7,289 bases of DNA from JANWLD01 sp035700225 (lineage in GTDB: Bacteria > Patescibacteriota > Saccharimonadia > Saccharimonadales > 2-12-FULL-41-12). Positions 5,354-7,289 of the stretch are shown piece by piece (within the stretch, counting starts at the first letter, position 1; each line of letters opens with the position of its first letter). Position numbers and translations under genes: made by a program. Location of the stretch: NCBI GenBank assembly GCA_035700225.1, contig DASSOT010000011.1, forward strand, positions 1 through 7,289. The letters run 5' to 3'. The notes beneath the pieces are model-generated. The model was given only the letters and a program-made list of their open reading frames with translations. It had not been told where the DNA came from and searched no databases.

Positions 5354-6331
5354 TTAGGCGTTGGCTCCAGCACCGCCCTGTAAGCGTCTTTGCAATTCTT
5401 CCACAGGGATAGTGTCCCCAGGCAGGTTAAGTGGCCTGTAAAGATTGTGTCCGGTATAATTTTCAACTCTTCCGGTAGAATATTGTATCCTTACTATCTG
5501 TCTGCTAAAGATATCGACGGTCAGCAATATTTTTATGTCGCCGGCGCCTTTGTATTGTTCAGGGTTAAGCTGTGAAGGGTCGCCTAGACCGCTGAGCTGT
5601 GAATAATCCCTGAGGACTTCGACAAGATTGGACGGATTTATAGACATCGTATATACATATACCGGTCTTTTATTTTCCATACTTCTGCTGGCAGACGTAT
5701 ATTTGTATAGATTTTTCTGATTGATTATGCCAAGAATCTGGCTTTGTTGGTCATCGCCTAGATAGCCGAAAGGTATGACTCCGAACAACCCCTCGTTAAG
5801 GAACGATATGCGCTGGCCTTTTGAAAGGTCCTGCTCGCGCTTCGCCCAGACACCCAACATGCTCTGTAGCCTCTGTACGCCGGGCTGGTTCGCGCCGCCG
5901 CTGATATCGGTGTATCTTACGTAATCCGCGGTAGGAGCGCCTATGGTCTCCGTCGTCACGGTAGTCGTGTTAGAGCCTATGCCCTGGGACAATTTCGTGC
6001 GGGTATAGGAACCCTCCGATTGAGGGAAAAGACTCAGATAAGTAACCTGGTTAAAACCGCTGGCGGGGCTTGTCTGGTCAACAGTCTTCGTGATGCTTCT
6101 TGTTTTCAGGCTGTTCGCCAAAGCATCCTGCAATGCCCTGTCGGGGTTAAGCATTACCTTATCCCACCATAGCCAACCCGAAACACCTACGAGGATTATA
6201 CAAGCCAGGATTATAAGATCTACAGCCAGCCTTTTTGTATTGAGTTTCTTGAACTTTATAGCCGGTATTTTCAGCTGTTTGGAACTCTTTTTGCCCTTGT
6301 TTGTTTTTTTGCGATTAGACGTTTTTTTCAC
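5354..6331 (-). CDS. Single-pass membrane protein with Lys-rich N-terminus and outer domain
   Basis: No named family recognised. The 325-residue protein begins with a strongly basic cytosolic tail (over ten Lys in the first 34 residues), then a TM helix at about 35-56 (VDLIILACIILVGVSGWLWW) and an outer domain of about 265 residues. Directly after the helix is LNPDRALQDALANSL (61-75), matching LPNKPENVLKASLKNLL of the next gene. Later blocks also correspond: VWAKREQDL (161-169), NKRPVYVYTMSINPSNL (220-236) and TVDIFSRQIVRIQY (271-284). The two look like distant paralogs. It has a single cysteine, inside the TM helix. The start is GTG at 6331, with GGGAG six bases upstream and an extended -10 promoter beyond that. 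Probably anchored with its bulk outside the cytosol; a role in envelope, surface or lipid handling is a guess. Confidence 0.85.
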   Translation of the reverse strand: MKKTSNRKKTNKGKKSSKQLKIPAIKFKKLNTKRLAVDLIILACIILVGVSGWLWWDKVMLNPDRALQDALANSLKTRSITKTVDQTSPASGFNQVTYLSLFPQSEGSYTRTKLSQGIGSNTTTVTTETIGAPTADYVRYTDISGGANQPGVQRLQSMLGVWAKREQDLSKGQRISFLNEGLFGVIPFGYLGDDQQSQILGIINQKNLYKYTSASRSMENKRPVYVYTMSINPSNLVEVLRDYSQLSGLGDPSQLNPEQYKGAGDIKILLTVDIFSRQIVRIQYSTGRVENYTGHNLYRPLNLPGDTIPVEELQRRLQGGAGANA

Positions 6332-6337
6332 TATTTT

Positions 6338-6342
6338 CTCCC
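6338..6342 (-). promoter_or_regulatory. Ribosome binding site for the GTG start at 6331
   Basis: GGGAG ends six bases before the GTG at 6331-6329. It supports a GTG start for the 325-residue membrane protein. Confidence 0.6.
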
Positions 6343-6354
6343 GATTTCCCCGCT

Positions 6355-6363
6355 ATTATAACA
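6355..6363 (-). promoter_or_regulatory. Extended -10 promoter of the two membrane-protein genes
   Basis: TGTTATAAT on the minus strand is a perfect extended -10 (TGnTATAAT), 23 bases before the GTG start, with no recognisable -35 at the normal spacing. The start of transcription would fall near 6348, giving a leader of about 17 bases that still contains the GGGAG ribosome site. It lies 19 bases downstream of the tRNA 3' end. Confidence 0.6.
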
Positions 6364-6382
6364 GGTCTTGATCCAACCCCTT

Positions 6383-6459
6383 TGGTGGAGATAGAGGGAC
6401 TCAAACCCTCGACCTCTACGCTGCCAGCGTAGCGCTCTAATCAACTGAGCTATATCCCC
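6383..6459 (-). tRNA. tRNA-Ala, anticodon GGC, with encoded CCA
   Basis: The 77 bases fold into a complete cloverleaf. The acceptor stem is GGGGATA with TATCTCC, the D-arm stem GCTC/GAGC, the anticodon stem CTACG/CGTAG around loop CTGGCAG (anticodon GGC at 6425-6423), variable loop AGGTC, and the T-arm stem GAGGG/CCCTC. The acceptor has a G3:U70 wobble pair, the main identity element for alanyl-tRNA synthetase, and discriminator A73, followed by an encoded CCA (6385-6383). The T-loop reads TTTGAGT rather than the common TTCGAxT. It decodes GCC/GCU alanine codons. It stands alone between ligA and the membrane-protein genes, with no integrase or duplicated 3' end to suggest an attachment site. 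Confidence 0.96.
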
Positions 6460-6483
6460 ATCAAGGAAGCTTGACCTAATAAT

Positions 6484-6489
6484 AGTATA
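6484..6489 (-). promoter_or_regulatory. Possible -10 box upstream of tRNA-Ala
   Basis: TATACT (overlapped by TATTAT at 6484-6479) lies just after the ligA stop in an AT-rich patch, about 24 bases before the mature tRNA 5' end. No clear -35 is visible; TTATGA at a 17-base spacer matches three of six. The tRNA could equally be co-transcribed with ligA. Confidence 0.27.
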
Positions 6490-7289
6490 TTATGTCCCGA
6501 TTAATTTCATAAACTTCTCTTCGTCGATGATTTGCGTGCCGTGCTGGCGGGCTTTTTCCAGCTTTCCCGCGCCGGTATTTTCACCAATCACAAGGTAGTC
6601 CGTATCCTTGCCCACGCTGGATTGGAACACTCCGCCCAAAGCCCGGACTTTTTCGGCCGCTTCCTCCCTACCCATCTCCGACAAAGTGCCGGTTATGACG
6701 AATTTTTTGCCGGTTATGGCACTTTCTTTTATGTGCACCTGCCGGGGTTTTACGCCGACACTTTTGAAATCTTCCAAGAGCTTTTGGTTCACCGGTTCGG
6801 CGAACCATTCTACGATGGATTCCGCGACTACTTCGCCTACGCCCTCCACGCTTTGCAAATCTTCTATAGTCGCGCGGGAAAGGCTTTCAAAATCTTTATA
6901 ATGGGTTGCTAAATCCACCGCGGTCTGGGCACCGACATGCCTTATACCCAGAGAGTATATGAACCGGTGCAGTTCGGGATGCTTTTTTTCTGCTATGGCG
7001 GAAACCAGCTTGTTCGCGGAAATATCAGCGAAGCGCTCCAGCAGAATAAGGTCTTCTGCCTTCAGGCGATAAAAATCAGCGGCGCTGTTGACCAGGCCTT
7101 TGTCCAGCAGAATACCTACGTTCTTTTCGCCAAGCCCTTCTATATCCAGCGCGCTTTTGCTGGCAAAATGTTCCAGCTGATTGGATAGTCTGGAAGGGCA
7201 ACTGCCATTCGGACAGCGCCAGACGGCTTCTTCCTCTTTAGCCTTTACCAGCTGAGTGCCGCAATCCGGGCATGTTTTGGGCATGACGA
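6490..7289 (-). CDS. ligA: NAD-dependent DNA ligase, C-terminal part (5' end off the right edge)
   Basis: LigA seals nicks in DNA using NAD+ during replication and repair. Only the C-terminal part of about 266 codons is present; the frame is open to the window edge. The Met at 7284 is internal, since the preceding codon (GTC, Val) continues the usual 'V-M-P-x-x-C-P-x-C-G' run. Counting from that Met: a four-cysteine zinc finger (Cys5, 8, 24, 29), helix-hairpin-helix repeats (LDIEGLGEKNVGILLDKGL at 46-64, SLGIRHVGAQTAVDLA at 111-126, VEGVGEVVAESIVEWF at 146-161), and a C-terminal BRCT domain (190-264) with FVITGTL, ALGG, SVGKDTDYLVIGE and GAGKLEKA. The adenylation and OB-fold domains, including the catalytic lysine, lie outside. 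Nothing in the visible part looks broken. Confidence 0.95.
   Translation of the reverse strand, partial: VMPKTCPDCGTQLVKAKEEEAVWRCPNGSCPSRLSNQLEHFASKSALDIEGLGEKNVGILLDKGLVNSAADFYRLKAEDLILLERFADISANKLVSAIAEKKHPELHRFIYSLGIRHVGAQTAVDLATHYKDFESLSRATIEDLQSVEGVGEVVAESIVEWFAEPVNQKLLEDFKSVGVKPRQVHIKESAITGKKFVITGTLSEMGREEAAEKVRALGGVFQSSVGKDTDYLVIGENTGAGKLEKARQHGTQIIDEEKFMKLIGT

Noticed and set aside
5326..5466. Longer N-terminus (47 residues) for the Pro/Gln-rich membrane protein
   Set aside because: It would lie almost entirely inside the preceding coding region and has no family-like features. A strong ribosome site directly precedes the ATG at 5325.
6383..6459. tRNA-Ala as an integration site for a mobile element
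   Set aside because: No duplicated tRNA 3' end, integrase or foreign-looking genes are visible on either side.
7282..7284. Met at 7284 as the start of a short zinc-finger/BRCT protein
   Set aside because: The reading frame continues to the window edge with the residue expected for full-length LigA, so this is an internal methionine.

Overview
All recognisable genes in this window lie on the minus strand, so transcription runs from position 7289 down to 1. The layout is compact: gaps are 1 to 158 bases and one pair of genes overlaps. TGA is used as a stop codon (3211-3213), which argues against the UGA-as-glycine code of Gracilibacteria and Absconditabacteria. I see no mobile element, CRISPR array, integrase, rRNA or foreign-looking block. 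The gene style suggests a member of the Patescibacteria (CPR), perhaps Saccharibacteria: a MurF-like ligase with a membrane N-terminus, an unusual Ddl, and single-pass surface proteins with Lys-rich or Pro/Gln-rich N-termini. No phylogenetic marker was compared, so this is a low-to-moderate confidence inference.

In transcription order: the C-terminal part of ligA (NAD-dependent DNA ligase) enters from the right edge. A tRNA-Ala(GGC) with encoded CCA follows. Next come two adjacent genes for single-pass membrane proteins of unknown function. They share a local pattern (charged N-terminus, one TM helix, an 'NP..aL..aL.n.L' segment, then a beta-rich outer domain) and look like distant paralogs. 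Their outer domains loosely resemble the LolA/LppX-type lipoprotein fold, which is inference only. Then come an alpha/beta hydrolase, a MurF-like Mur ligase overlapping it by ATGA, D-Ala-D-Ala ligase (ddl), and the N-terminal half of alanine racemase (alr), which leaves through the left edge.

murF-like, ddl and alr together form the D-alanine branch of peptidoglycan precursor synthesis. Alr makes D-Ala, Ddl joins two of them, and MurF adds the dipeptide to the UDP-MurNAc-tripeptide. The genes lie in the reverse of the pathway order. The hydrolase is tied to this group by translational overlap, but its substrate cannot be read from sequence.

Two near-identical promoter elements (TGnTATAAT) precede ddl and the first membrane-protein gene. 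The ddl element lies so close to the best ATG that its mRNA would be leaderless or nearly so, while several other genes have clear Shine-Dalgarno sequences. The most interesting points are this leaderless ddl with palindromes around its promoter, the membrane-anchored MurF that seems to lack the usual carbamylated lysine, the altered Ddl active-site loops, and the tandem envelope paralogs. Apart from these, the window is core metabolism, and I found no convincing new defence or mobile system.
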